Source: Frateuria_A sp049727805 | GTDB lineage: Bacteria; Pseudomonadota; Gammaproteobacteria; Xanthomonadales; Rhodanobacteraceae | DNA length: 64,000 nucleotides | Reading direction: 5' to 3' | Assembly: GCF_049727805.1 (NCBI RefSeq) | Contig: NZ_JBCNYA010000005.1 | Coordinates: forward strand, 62,001-126,000 | Part shown: in pieces, positions 50,001-58,121 of the stretch | How positions within the stretch are numbered: position 1 is the first letter of the stretch | Layout of the letters: each line of letters opens with the position of its first letter | Made by a program: the position numbers and the translations under genes | Notes under the pieces: model-generated | Database searches by the model: none | What the model saw: only the letters and a program-made list of their open reading frames with translations | What the model was told of the DNA's origin: nothing

Positions 50001-51359
50001 ATGGACAAGGTGTATGCAAGCGCGAAGGCGGCTCTCGACGGCCTGCTGTTCGACGACATGACGATCGCCGCCGGCGGTTTCGGCCTGTGCGGCATCCCGG
50101 AGAACCTGATCGGCGCGCTGCTGGAAGCCGGCACCAAGGGCTTGACCATCGTCGGCAACAACGCCGGCGTGGACGACTTCGGCATGGGCCCGCTGCTCAA
50201 GACCCACCAGGTCAAGCGCGTGTACGCCTCCTACGTGGGCGAGAACAAGGAATTCGAACGCCAGGTGCTGTCCGGCGAACTGGAACTGCACCTGACCCCG
50301 CAGGGCACGCTGGCCGAGAAGCTGCGCGCCGGCGGCGCTGGCATCCCGGGGTTCTATACGCGCACCGCGTTCGGCACCAAGCTCGCCGAAGGCAAGGACA
50401 CCAAGGTCTTCGACGGCAAGGAGTACGTGCTGGAAGAGGCCATCCATGCCGACGTTTCCATCGTCAAGGCATGGAAGGGTGACCGGCTGGGCAACCTGGT
50501 GTTCCGCGAAACCGCGCGCAACTTCAATCCGATGATCGCCACCTGCGGCAAGGTCTGCGTAGCCGAAGTTGAACACCTGGTCGAGGTGGGCGAACTGGAT
50601 CCGAACAACGTCCACGTGCCGGGCATCTATGTCGACCGCATCGTGCAGGGCGAGAAATACGAGAAGCGCATCGAGTTCCGGACCATCGCCGGCGCCAACA
50701 CCGGCAAGGAAAACCCGACCCGCACCGCGATGGCGCGGCGCGCGGCGAAGGAACTGCGCGACGGTTTCTACGTGAACCTCGGCATCGGCATCCCGACGCT
50801 GGTGGCCAACTACATCCCCGAAGGCATGGACGTGGTCCTGCAGTCGGAGAACGGCCTGCTCGGCATCGGCCCGTTCCCGACCGAGGACCAGATCGATCCC
50901 GACCTGATCAATGCCGGCAAGCAGACCATCACCACCCTACCCGGTTCGGCCTTCTTCTCCAGCGCCGATTCGTTCGCGATGATCCGCGGCGGGCACATCG
51001 ACCTGTCCATCCTGGGCGGCCTGGAGGTCTCCGCCACCGGCGACCTGGCCAACTGGATGGTGCCGGGCAAGATGGTCAAGGGCCCCGGTGGCGCAATGGA
51101 CCTGGTGAGCGGCGTCAAGCGCGTGGTGGTGCTGATGGAGCACAATGCGAAGGACGGCAGCCCGAAGATCAAGCCGCAGTGCGACCTGCCGCTGACCGGC
51201 AAGGAAGTGGTGGATCTGATCATCACCGACCTCGCCGTGTTCGAGGTCGAGAAGGGCAAGGGGCTGACGCTGGTCGAGCTCAACCAGGGCGTGAGCCTGG
51301 ATGAGGTCAAGGCCAAGACCGGCTGCGAGTTTGCCGTGTCGCCCTCGCTGCAGGGCTGA
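50001..51359 (+). CDS. 3-oxoacid CoA-transferase, fused A and B subunits
   Basis: Transfers CoA from succinyl-CoA to acetoacetate or another 3-oxoacid. The 452-residue protein joins both subunits: the A half (about 1-235: TIAAGGFGLCGIPENLIGALL, VGNNAGVDDFGMG, AGGAGIPGFYTRTAFGT in pieces) and the B half (about 250-452: MARRAAKELRDGFYVNLGIGIPT). The catalytic Glu is in VLQSENGLLGIGP. Most bacteria use two genes; the single-chain form resembles mitochondrial SCOT. It is monocistronic. Confidence 0.93.
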   Translation: MDKVYASAKAALDGLLFDDMTIAAGGFGLCGIPENLIGALLEAGTKGLTIVGNNAGVDDFGMGPLLKTHQVKRVYASYVGENKEFERQVLSGELELHLTPQGTLAEKLRAGGAGIPGFYTRTAFGTKLAEGKDTKVFDGKEYVLEEAIHADVSIVKAWKGDRLGNLVFRETARNFNPMIATCGKVCVAEVEHLVEVGELDPNNVHVPGIYVDRIVQGEKYEKRIEFRTIAGANTGKENPTRTAMARRAAKELRDGFYVNLGIGIPTLVANYIPEGMDVVLQSENGLLGIGPFPTEDQIDPDLINAGKQTITTLPGSAFFSSADSFAMIRGGHIDLSILGGLEVSATGDLANWMVPGKMVKGPGGAMDLVSGVKRVVVLMEHNAKDGSPKIKPQCDLPLTGKEVVDLIITDLAVFEVEKGKGLTLVELNQGVSLDEVKAKTGCEFAVSPSLQG

Positions 51360-51366
51360 TGCACAT

Positions 51367-51434
51367 GTAGGGTGGGCTCCAGCCCACCTTATGGGTTGCG
51401 ACCGCAGGCAAGGTGGACTGAAGCCCGCCCTACG
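51367..51434. repeat. Dispersed palindromic repeat, copy B
   Basis: Outer arms GTAGGGTGGGCT (51367-51378) and AGCCCGCCCTAC (51422-51433) pair with one mismatch. The left end also forms GGTGGGCT-CC-AGCCCACC by itself. It fills the gap between two convergent genes, 7 bases after the CoA-transferase stop. Related to copies at 16151, 59246 and 60681. Confidence 0.8.
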
Positions 51435-51446
51435 GCAGGCGTGGCA

Positions 51447-52439
51447 TCACGCAGGCAAGGTTTCCGGAAAGCGGATGCTGGCGACGTGCTCGGTGCCGTC
51501 GCGGGTCTGCAGTTCCAGCGGCCAATGGAAGCGCTCGCTGATGCGCTGCGCGATGGCCAGCTCGAAGCCGTGCCGGTCGATCACCGGCGCGGCATCCACG
51601 CGGTTGGACACGGCCACCGCGCCGGGCAGCACCGTGATCACGATGGTGCCGTGATCGGCCTGCTGGCTGGCGTTGCGGATCAGTTGCCAGCACAGCACCA
51701 TGAACACGCGCGGCGAGGCGTGCAACGCGAAGCGGGCCGGTTCCTCGAGTTTCAGGTCGACCGAACGGCCTTCGAGCATCTGCCGGAGGTCGTCCATGCC
51801 CCGCTGCAGCACGTCGTTGACGACGAATTCCTCCTCGCCCGCGCCGACGTCCGACTCGCGCGCCAGAATCAACAAGGCCTCGATCAACGCCTCCATCTCG
51901 CGCGTCGCGCGCTGGATGCGCTTGACCGAGCGCACGCCGAACTTGCTGAGTTCCGACTCGTCCGAAAGCATGTCGGCCGACATCTTGATCACCGTGAGCG
52001 GGCTGCGCAGCTCATGGCTCGCGTCGCGGGTGAAGTTGCGCTCGCGCAGGTTGTAGCCGGCGATGCGGCTGGCGAAGCCATGCAGGCCGCGCGCGAGCGA
52101 CACCACGTCCGCGTCGGCCCGGCTGGACAGCCGCCCGGGCTCCAGCGCGTCGAGGTCGGGCTGCTCGTCCCAGGCATCGACCACGCGCGCGAGGCGGCCG
52201 ACCGGTCGCCACGCGCGCCGTGCCGCCAGCCAGGCCAGCGCGCTGACCACGACGATCAGCACCAGCACGGCCGCCGGCGGCGCCACGTCGAACAGCCCGA
52301 GCATGACGCAGACGACCACGCCGAGCAGTTGCAAGCCGAAGATGAGCGCAAGCCGCCGGTGGAATGCACCGGCGGGCTTCCGTCCTTCGCCTTGCTCCCG
52401 CGGCAGTCCGCTGTCCATGCCTGTTGTCGCGATGTTCAC
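51447..52439 (-). CDS. Sensor histidine kinase with divergent ATP site
   Basis: A 330-residue two-helix sensor (helices about 30-50 and 55-75) with little periplasmic sequence. A HAMP-like linker leads to the H-box RDASHELRSPLTVIKMSADML (phosphorylated His near residue 142). The N-box is QLIRNASQQADHG, but the D-x-G-x-G (G1) box is not visible; the end reads VDAAPVIDRHGFELAIAQRISERF. This pattern recurs in a xanthomonad kinase subgroup. GTG at 52439 (10 bases after the regulator stop) was chosen; ATG at 52418 is possible. Confidence 0.85.
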   Translation of the reverse strand: MNIATTGMDSGLPREQGEGRKPAGAFHRRLALIFGLQLLGVVVCVMLGLFDVAPPAAVLVLIVVVSALAWLAARRAWRPVGRLARVVDAWDEQPDLDALEPGRLSSRADADVVSLARGLHGFASRIAGYNLRERNFTRDASHELRSPLTVIKMSADMLSDESELSKFGVRSVKRIQRATREMEALIEALLILARESDVGAGEEEFVVNDVLQRGMDDLRQMLEGRSVDLKLEEPARFALHASPRVFMVLCWQLIRNASQQADHGTIVITVLPGAVAVSNRVDAAPVIDRHGFELAIAQRISERFHWPLELQTRDGTEHVASIRFPETLPA

Positions 52440-52449
52440 CCCCGCTCGG

Positions 52450-53175
52450 TCAGGCGGTGGCCGTCGCCACTTCCGTTTCCAGGTCGGCAAGGCGGTAGCC
52501 GGCCGAATGGATCGTGTGCAGCAACGGTCGGTCGAACGGTTTGTCGATCACGCGGCGCAGGTTGTAGAGGTGCGAGCGCAGCGTGTCCGAGTCCGGCAGC
52601 GTGTCGCCCCAGATCTCCCGTTCGATGTCGCGACGGCTGACCACGCGCGGCGATTCGCGCATCAGGATCGCCAGCAGCTTCAGGCCGATCGGCGAGACGG
52701 TGAGCTCCTGCCCGCCGCGGGTCAGCCGCAGCGTGGCGGTGTCCAGCGTCATGTCGCCGACGGTGAGTATCTCCGAGGACACCTGGCGGCGATCGCGACG
52801 GATCAACGCGCGCAGGCGCGCTTCCAGTTCGCGCACCTCGAAGGGTTTGACCAGGTAGTCGTCGGCGCCGGCTTCCAGGCCGATCAGTTTGTCCTCGAGC
52901 GTGTCGCGCGCGGTCAGCATCAGCACCGGGGTGGATTTCTTGGCGTCCTTGCGCAACTTGCGGCAGACGTCCAGGCCATCCATGCCCGGCAGCATCAGGT
53001 CCAGCACGATGACGTCGTAGCTGTTGGAAACCGCCAGGTGCAATCCACTGACGCCGTCAGCCGCGTAATCGACCGAATATCCCCGGCGCTCCAGGAATTC
53101 CCCAACCATTTCAGCAATTTGCCGATTGTCCTCGACCAGCAGGATCAAGCCGGACTGTTCATCTCGCAGGCTCAT
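52450..53175 (-). CDS. OmpR-family response regulator
   Basis: A 241-residue regulator. The receiver has the acidic pocket VEDN, phosphoacceptor D59 (VIVLDLMLPGMDG), T/K residues in LMLTARD and DDYLVKPFEVREL. The C-terminal winged helix contains LTVSPIGLKLLAILMRESPRVVSRRDIEREIWGD in pieces and HTIHSAGYRL. The ATG at 53175 has GGAGGGA upstream. The kinase gene follows after 10 bases. Target genes are unknown. Confidence 0.95.
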   Translation of the reverse strand: MSLRDEQSGLILLVEDNRQIAEMVGEFLERRGYSVDYAADGVSGLHLAVSNSYDVIVLDLMLPGMDGLDVCRKLRKDAKKSTPVLMLTARDTLEDKLIGLEAGADDYLVKPFEVRELEARLRALIRRDRRQVSSEILTVGDMTLDTATLRLTRGGQELTVSPIGLKLLAILMRESPRVVSRRDIEREIWGDTLPDSDTLRSHLYNLRRVIDKPFDRPLLHTIHSAGYRLADLETEVATATA

Positions 53176-53304
53176 GGTCCCTCCGTTTGCGGTGTTCACA
53201 AATGTGAAGAGCTAACGATGGGCCGGGTGAGAGCAACGTGAAATTTCCGAAGAGGAATTCAAAATGTGTTCGGGCGCCCACCACGGCCGTTCCGTCCGGG
53301 CCCT

Positions 53305-53922
53305 TCAGTCCAGCAGTGGCGCCAGTTTCGACCACACCGTCGCAAACACCGCCGGCTCGCCGGCGGCCGTGGGGTGCAGGCCGTCCTCCTGCATGCGCGA
53401 GGGGTCCAGCGCCACGCCCTCCAGCAGGAAAGGCACCAGCGCGGTCCGTTTGCGCTGCGCGAGATCCGCATAGACGGCGCGCAGGCCATCGCGATAGCGC
53501 GGACCGTAGTTCACCGGCAGCTCGATGCCCAGCAGCAGCACCTTGGCATGCGCCTGCTGCGCTAGGTCGATCATCGCGGCGAGGTTGTCCTTCATGGCAT
53601 CCAGCGGCAGCCCGCGCAGGCCGTCGTTGGCGCCAAGTTCCAGCACCACCACGGCGGGCTTGTAGTTTTCGAGCAGTCCGGGTAGGTGGTTCCGGCCACT
53701 CAGCGTCGTTTCGCCGCTGATGCTGGCATTGACCACGCGCCAGGGCGGCTCCATCTTGCCCAGACGTACTTCCAGCAGATGCACCCAACCGGCGTTCGCG
53801 GCGATGTTGTGTGCCGCCGAGAGCGAATCGCCCAGTACCAGCACCGTCTTCGGCGCGGCCGCCTGCGAGGCGCCGCTCCATCCGATCAACAGCACCGCCA
53901 GCAACCCGAGGAGTCGACGCAT
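53305..53922 (-). CDS. tesA: TesA-type SGNH arylesterase/lysophospholipase
   Basis: A 205-residue exported hydrolase with signal peptide (LLGLLAVLLIGWSGASQA). The SGNH blocks are all visible: block I VLGDSLSAAHNI (S33), Gly in ISGETTLSGR, block III ELGANDGLRG, block V DGLHPTAAGE. E. coli TesA has thioesterase, protease and lysophospholipase L1 activity. Its start codon overlaps that of ybbA on the other strand (CATG at 53920-53923), the same divergent pairing as in E. coli. Confidence 0.94.
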   Translation of the reverse strand: MRRLLGLLAVLLIGWSGASQAAAPKTVLVLGDSLSAAHNIAANAGWVHLLEVRLGKMEPPWRVVNASISGETTLSGRNHLPGLLENYKPAVVVLELGANDGLRGLPLDAMKDNLAAMIDLAQQAHAKVLLLGIELPVNYGPRYRDGLRAVYADLAQRKRTALVPFLLEGVALDPSRMQEDGLHPTAAGEPAVFATVWSKLAPLLD

Positions 53923-54616
53923 GAGCGAACCTTCCCAACCTCTCTTGGAGGCCCGCGATGTTAGCAAGACCGTCCGCGGCCCCGAGGGAAGGCTGGACAT
54001 CCTCGCCGGCGTGACCCTGGCAGTGCACGCGGGCGAGAGCTTCGCCATCGTCGGCGCCTCCGGTTCGGGCAAGACCACCCTGCTTGGCCTGCTGGCCGGG
54101 CTGGACGTGCCCAGCGCCGGCTCGATCCGCCTGGGCGGGCAGGCGCTGGAAGCGATGGACGAGGAGGCCCGCGCGGACCTGCGCCGGCGGATGGTCGGCT
54201 TCGTGTTCCAGTCCTTCCACCTGCTGCCCGCGCTCACCGCCGAGGAGAACGTGATGCTGCCGCTGGAGCTGGAGGGCCGCAACGACGCGCGAGCACGCGC
54301 GCACGAAGCGCTCGACGCGGTGGGCCTGGGCGCGCGCCGGCGCCACTATCCCGCGCAACTTTCCGGTGGCGAGCAGCAACGCGTGGCGATCGCCCGCGCC
54401 TACGTGCACGGGCCGCACGTGCTGTTCGCCGACGAGCCCACCGGCAACCTCGACCAGCGCACCGGTCGGCACGTCGCCGACCTCCTGTTCGCGCTCAACC
54501 GGGACCATCGCACCACGCTGGTGCTGGTCACCCATGACGCCGCGCTCGCCGCCCGCTGCGCACGCGGCGTGGAGCTGACGGAGGGCCGCGTCGCCGCGCC
54601 GGCCGCTGCAACGTGA
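53921..54616 (+). CDS. ybbA: ABC transporter ATP-binding protein YbbA
   Basis: A 231-residue LolD/MacB-type ATPase: Walker A GASGSGKTT (45-53), Q-loop FVFQSFHLLPALTAEENV, signature LSGGEQQRVAIARAY, Walker B VLFADEPTGNLD, His switch LVTHD. Paired with the large permease YbbP and divergent from tesA, as in E. coli. A role in lipid or envelope handling is suspected from this context; the substrate is not known to me. Confidence 0.95.
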   Translation: MSEPSQPLLEARDVSKTVRGPEGRLDILAGVTLAVHAGESFAIVGASGSGKTTLLGLLAGLDVPSAGSIRLGGQALEAMDEEARADLRRRMVGFVFQSFHLLPALTAEENVMLPLELEGRNDARARAHEALDAVGLGARRRHYPAQLSGGEQQRVAIARAYVHGPHVLFADEPTGNLDQRTGRHVADLLFALNRDHRTTLVLVTHDAALAARCARGVELTEGRVAAPAAAT

Positions 54617-54698
54617 TTCGCTACGCAGCCACGCCCGAGGGCGCGACCATGTGGCAGGCATGGACCGCAGGCGCGGGCGATTCCACCGGAGCGGCCGC

Positions 54699-57179
54699 AT
54701 GAAGCTGCTGCGCCTCGCGCTTCGCACCCTGCGCCGCGAATGGCACCTGCCCGAGCTGCGCACGCTTGCCGCCTCGCTGCTGCTGGCGGTGGTCGCCCTG
54801 GGCGTGGTGGCCACGCTCGCCAGCCGCGTCGAACGTGGCCTGCTCGCCAGCGCGGCGGAACTGATCGGCGGCGACGCCGGCCTGTCCGCGCCGCAGGCGC
54901 TGCCGCAGGCCTATGCGGAAGAAGCACGCCAGCGCGGCCTGTCGGTGACCCGCAGCGCCGGCTTTCCGAGCGTGGCCTTCGCCGGCGAACGCGGCCAACT
55001 GCTGGACGTCGACGCCGTCGATGGCGCCTGGCCGCTGCGCGGCACGCTGGAACTGGCGGCACGCGGCCGCTCGGCCGCCGGCCATGGTCCGGCACCGGGC
55101 GACCTGTACCTGGACCATCGTGCGCTGGTCGCCCTGGGCCTGACCGTGGGCGAGCGCGCGCAGTTGGGCGGCCAGGAACTCACCGTCGCGGCCGAGCTGG
55201 TGCGCGAACCCGATGGCGGCGAACTGGTGGCGATGGCGCCGCGCGCGGTGATGAGCCTGGCCGACGCCGAGCGCGCCGGCCTGCTCGGCGTCGGCAGCCG
55301 TGCAGGCCACCGGCTGCTGGTCGCCGGCGAACCGGCGGCAGTCGGCGACTGGCTCGCCTGGGTCAAGGCGCACCCGCTGCCGCAGGGCGCGCGGCTGATC
55401 ACGACGGAGCAGACCCAGGAGCGCATGCGCAGCGCGTTCGACCGCGCCGGTGCCTTCCTGCGCCTGACCGCGCTGCTGTCGGCGCTGCTCGCCGGCGTGG
55501 CGATCGCGCTTGCAGCCCAGCGCTACGCGCGGCGCAAGACGCCGGAGATCGCCCTGCTGCGCGCGCTGGGCACCGCGCGCAGCCGCGTACTCGGGCTGCT
55601 GCTGGCCACGCTGGCCGCCGTGGCGCTGCCGATGGCGCTGCTCGGCGTGCTGCTTGCCCTGGGGATGGCCGAGGGCGCCTGGCGACTGGCCGGTGCGCAG
55701 CTCGTGCACGTGCCCACCACCCTGCCCTTGCTGCCGGCGCTGGGTGCCGCCGCGATGGGCCTGGCGGTGCTGGCGGGCTTCGCGCTGCCGCCGCTGGCGC
55801 GGCTGGCCGAGGTGCCGCCGGTGGCCGTGTTCCGCGCCAGCGTGGCGCGCCGCGTGCGCCGGGTGGACGCGCTTTACCTGGTGCCTGCGCTGGTCGCGCT
55901 GGCCTTGATCTGGAGCCAGAGCGGTTCGGCCAAGCTTGCCGGCATCCTCGCCATCAGCCTGCTCGGCGTGGCGTTGCTCGCCGCGTTGCTCGCACTGGCG
56001 CTGCTGTGGTTCGCCCGGCGCATCGCCCCCGGCGCCCATCCCGCCTTGCGGCTGGGCCTGGCGGCACTCGCGCGGCGGCGGGCCCTGAGCACGGTGCAGG
56101 CCACCGCGCTCAGCCTTGGACTGGTCGCCCTGCTGCTGCTCGCGGTGGTCGCGCCGGCGCTGCTGGACGGCTGGCGCCGCGAGCTGCCGGCGGACACGCC
56201 GAACTGGTTCGCGCTCAACCTGCAGGACGACCAGCGCGCAGACTTCAGCCAGCGCCTTCGGCAACTGGGCGCACGCGAGCTCAACATGCTGCCGCTGGCG
56301 ATGGGCAAGCTCACCGCGATCAACGGCACGCCGGTCGACCAGCTCAGGTTCGCCGATCCGCGCGCCAAGGAATGGGTCGACCGCCAGTTGCGCCTGTCCT
56401 GGACCGGCGCGCTGCCGCCGTCCAACAAGGTAATCGCCGGCCGTTGGGCCGGGCCCAACCCGCCGCGTGCCGAGGTGTCGGTCGACACCATGTGGCGCGA
56501 CATGTTCGCCCTGAAGCCCGGCGACCGCATGCGCTTCGACGTGGGCGAAGGCACGCTGGAGGCGACTGTGAGCAGCGTGCGCCAGGTCGACTGGAGCTCC
56601 TTCCGCGTCAACTTCTTCCTGCTGCTGGATCCGGCCCACGCGAGCGCGCTGCCGCATACCTGGCTGGCCAGCTTCTACCTGCCGCGCGGGCATGCCGAGG
56701 CACTGGCACGGCTGTCGCGCGACTACGGCAACCTGAGCCTGGTCGACGTCGATGCGCTGCTCGATCGCGTGCGCGAGATCGTCGAGCAGGTGGGCGGCGC
56801 GGTGCGCTGGGTGCTTGCCTTCAGCCTGCTGGCCGGCGCGCTGGTGCTGGCCGCGGCGCTGGCCACCAGCGCCGCCGAGCGCCGGCACGAGGCGGCGCTG
56901 CTGCGCACGCTCGGTGCGCGCCGCGGCCAGTTGCGGCTGGCGGCGGCCTGCGAGTTCGCCCTGCTCGGCCTGATCGCCGGCCTCACCGCCGCACTGGGTG
57001 CGGCCGGCGCGGGCTGGTGGCTGGCCCGCGCGGTGTTCCGGCTGGACGGGTTCGTGCCGCCGCTGGCGCCGTTGGCGGGCGCCGCGCTGCTCGCCGCCGT
57101 GGTGATCATGCTGCTGGGCCTGGCCGGCACCCGCCGGGTCACCCGTACTTCGCCGATGCGGCTGTTGCGGGAGCAGTGA
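54699..57179 (+). CDS. ybbP: FtsX/MacB-type ABC permease YbbP
   Basis: An 826-residue permease with the MacB fold duplicated: one N-terminal helix, a periplasmic domain (about 50-240), helices at about 250-400, a second pair around 420-500, a second periplasmic domain (about 510-690) and three C-terminal helices with the FtsX pattern TSAAERRHEAALLRTLGARRGQLRLA in pieces. The ATG at 54699 starts directly before LRLALRTLRREWHLPELRTL. It lies 82 bases after ybbA, forming one transporter. Confidence 0.93.
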   Translation: MKLLRLALRTLRREWHLPELRTLAASLLLAVVALGVVATLASRVERGLLASAAELIGGDAGLSAPQALPQAYAEEARQRGLSVTRSAGFPSVAFAGERGQLLDVDAVDGAWPLRGTLELAARGRSAAGHGPAPGDLYLDHRALVALGLTVGERAQLGGQELTVAAELVREPDGGELVAMAPRAVMSLADAERAGLLGVGSRAGHRLLVAGEPAAVGDWLAWVKAHPLPQGARLITTEQTQERMRSAFDRAGAFLRLTALLSALLAGVAIALAAQRYARRKTPEIALLRALGTARSRVLGLLLATLAAVALPMALLGVLLALGMAEGAWRLAGAQLVHVPTTLPLLPALGAAAMGLAVLAGFALPPLARLAEVPPVAVFRASVARRVRRVDALYLVPALVALALIWSQSGSAKLAGILAISLLGVALLAALLALALLWFARRIAPGAHPALRLGLAALARRRALSTVQATALSLGLVALLLLAVVAPALLDGWRRELPADTPNWFALNLQDDQRADFSQRLRQLGARELNMLPLAMGKLTAINGTPVDQLRFADPRAKEWVDRQLRLSWTGALPPSNKVIAGRWAGPNPPRAEVSVDTMWRDMFALKPGDRMRFDVGEGTLEATVSSVRQVDWSSFRVNFFLLLDPAHASALPHTWLASFYLPRGHAEALARLSRDYGNLSLVDVDALLDRVREIVEQVGGAVRWVLAFSLLAGALVLAAALATSAAERRHEAALLRTLGARRGQLRLAAACEFALLGLIAGLTAALGAAGAGWWLARAVFRLDGFVPPLAPLAGAALLAAVVIMLLGLAGTRRVTRTSPMRLLREQ

Positions 57180-57216
57180 ATCGACTCCAGACTATCGCTT
57201 TGAACGGGGTGGAACG

Positions 57217-57444
57217 ATGAGCGACCAGCAGCCTGGACCGGATCAGGGTCGCCGCACCGTGGCGGCGTGCACCGGCATCGGCATGAGTACGGGCATAGCC
57301 ATCGGGGTGGCGCTGGGAGTCGCGCTGCACAATCTCGCGCTCGGCATCGGGATCGGCATCGTCATCGGCGCCGGCCTGGGAACCTCGCTGGGGGCGGCCC
57401 GCGCCAAGGCGTCCAAGCACAAGCATCCTGACCAGCACGACTGA
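57217..57444 (+). CDS. Small glycine-rich membrane protein
   Basis: A 75-residue protein, two helices separated by a short LHNLAL loop. Each helix is built of G-x3-G steps (GIGMSTGIAIGVALGVAL; GIGIGIVIGAGLGTSLGAA), a glycine-zipper pattern. The N-terminus is polar, the C-terminus basic (ARAKASKHKHPDQHD). GTGGAACG precedes the ATG. It lies between ybbP and the GST gene. No family recognised; oligomerising membrane peptide is a guess. Confidence 0.7.
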   Translation: MSDQQPGPDQGRRTVAACTGIGMSTGIAIGVALGVALHNLALGIGIGIVIGAGLGTSLGAARAKASKHKHPDQHD

Positions 57445-57478
57445 ACCCGTCGCCACGCCGACCAGCCTGGAGAACGCC

Positions 57479-58099
57479 GTGTACACGCTCTACTACTCCC
57501 CCGGCACCGCCAGCATGGTGGTGCACCTGGCGCTGCTGGAAGCCGGCGCGCCGCACGAACTCAGGCTGGTCGACGTGGACGCCGGGGCGCAGCGCGACCC
57601 CGCCTACCTCAAGCTCAACCCACGCGGCGTGGTGCCGACTCTGGTAGTCGACGGCCAGCCGCTGGCCGAGTCGGCCGCGCTGTTGATGCTGCTGGGCGAG
57701 CGGCATCCGGAATCGCGGCTGGCGCCGCCGCCGGGCACGCCGGAGCGTGCGGCCTGGTACCAGTGGATCGTCTATCTCAGCAACACGCTGATGTCCTCCT
57801 TCCGGCTGTGGTTCTACCCGCAGGAACTGGACGACACGCCGGCCGTGCGCGCCGCGCTGCAACGCCGGATCGAGGGCGTGTGGGATCTGCTCGACGCGCA
57901 CCTGGCGGCGCACGGGCCGCACCTGCTGGGCGAACGCTTCTCCGGCGCCGACCTGCTGCTGACCATGCTGATGCGTTGGTCGCGCAACATGCCGCGTCCG
58001 GCCACCGAGTGGCCCGCGCTCAAGCGGCTGGCCGACCTGGTGCGCGCGCGGCCGAGCTGGCAGCGGCTGTACGAGATCGAGGGCCTGCGCGAGTGGTAG
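57479..58099 (+). CDS. Glutathione S-transferase family protein
   Basis: A 206-residue GST: thioredoxin-like N-terminal domain (MYTLYYSPGTASMVVHLALLEAG, the cis-Pro region NPRGVVPTLVVDGQPLAESAALLMLLGE in pieces) and helical C-terminal domain with the N-capping type GERFSGADLLLTMLMRW. The active-site Ser/Thr is probably in SPGTAS. The GTG start at 57479 has GGAG upstream. Substrates cannot be inferred. Confidence 0.92.
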   Translation: MYTLYYSPGTASMVVHLALLEAGAPHELRLVDVDAGAQRDPAYLKLNPRGVVPTLVVDGQPLAESAALLMLLGERHPESRLAPPPGTPERAAWYQWIVYLSNTLMSSFRLWFYPQELDDTPAVRAALQRRIEGVWDLLDAHLAAHGPHLLGERFSGADLLLTMLMRWSRNMPRPATEWPALKRLADLVRARPSWQRLYEIEGLREW

Positions 58100-58121
58100 G
58101 CCGCCGGGCACGCGAGCGCCG

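Noticed and set aside
54621..56888. 755-residue open frame antisense to ybbP
   Set aside because: Rich in His/Gln/Arg/Gly with no motif, fully antisense to a conserved permease; an effect of high GC at third positions.
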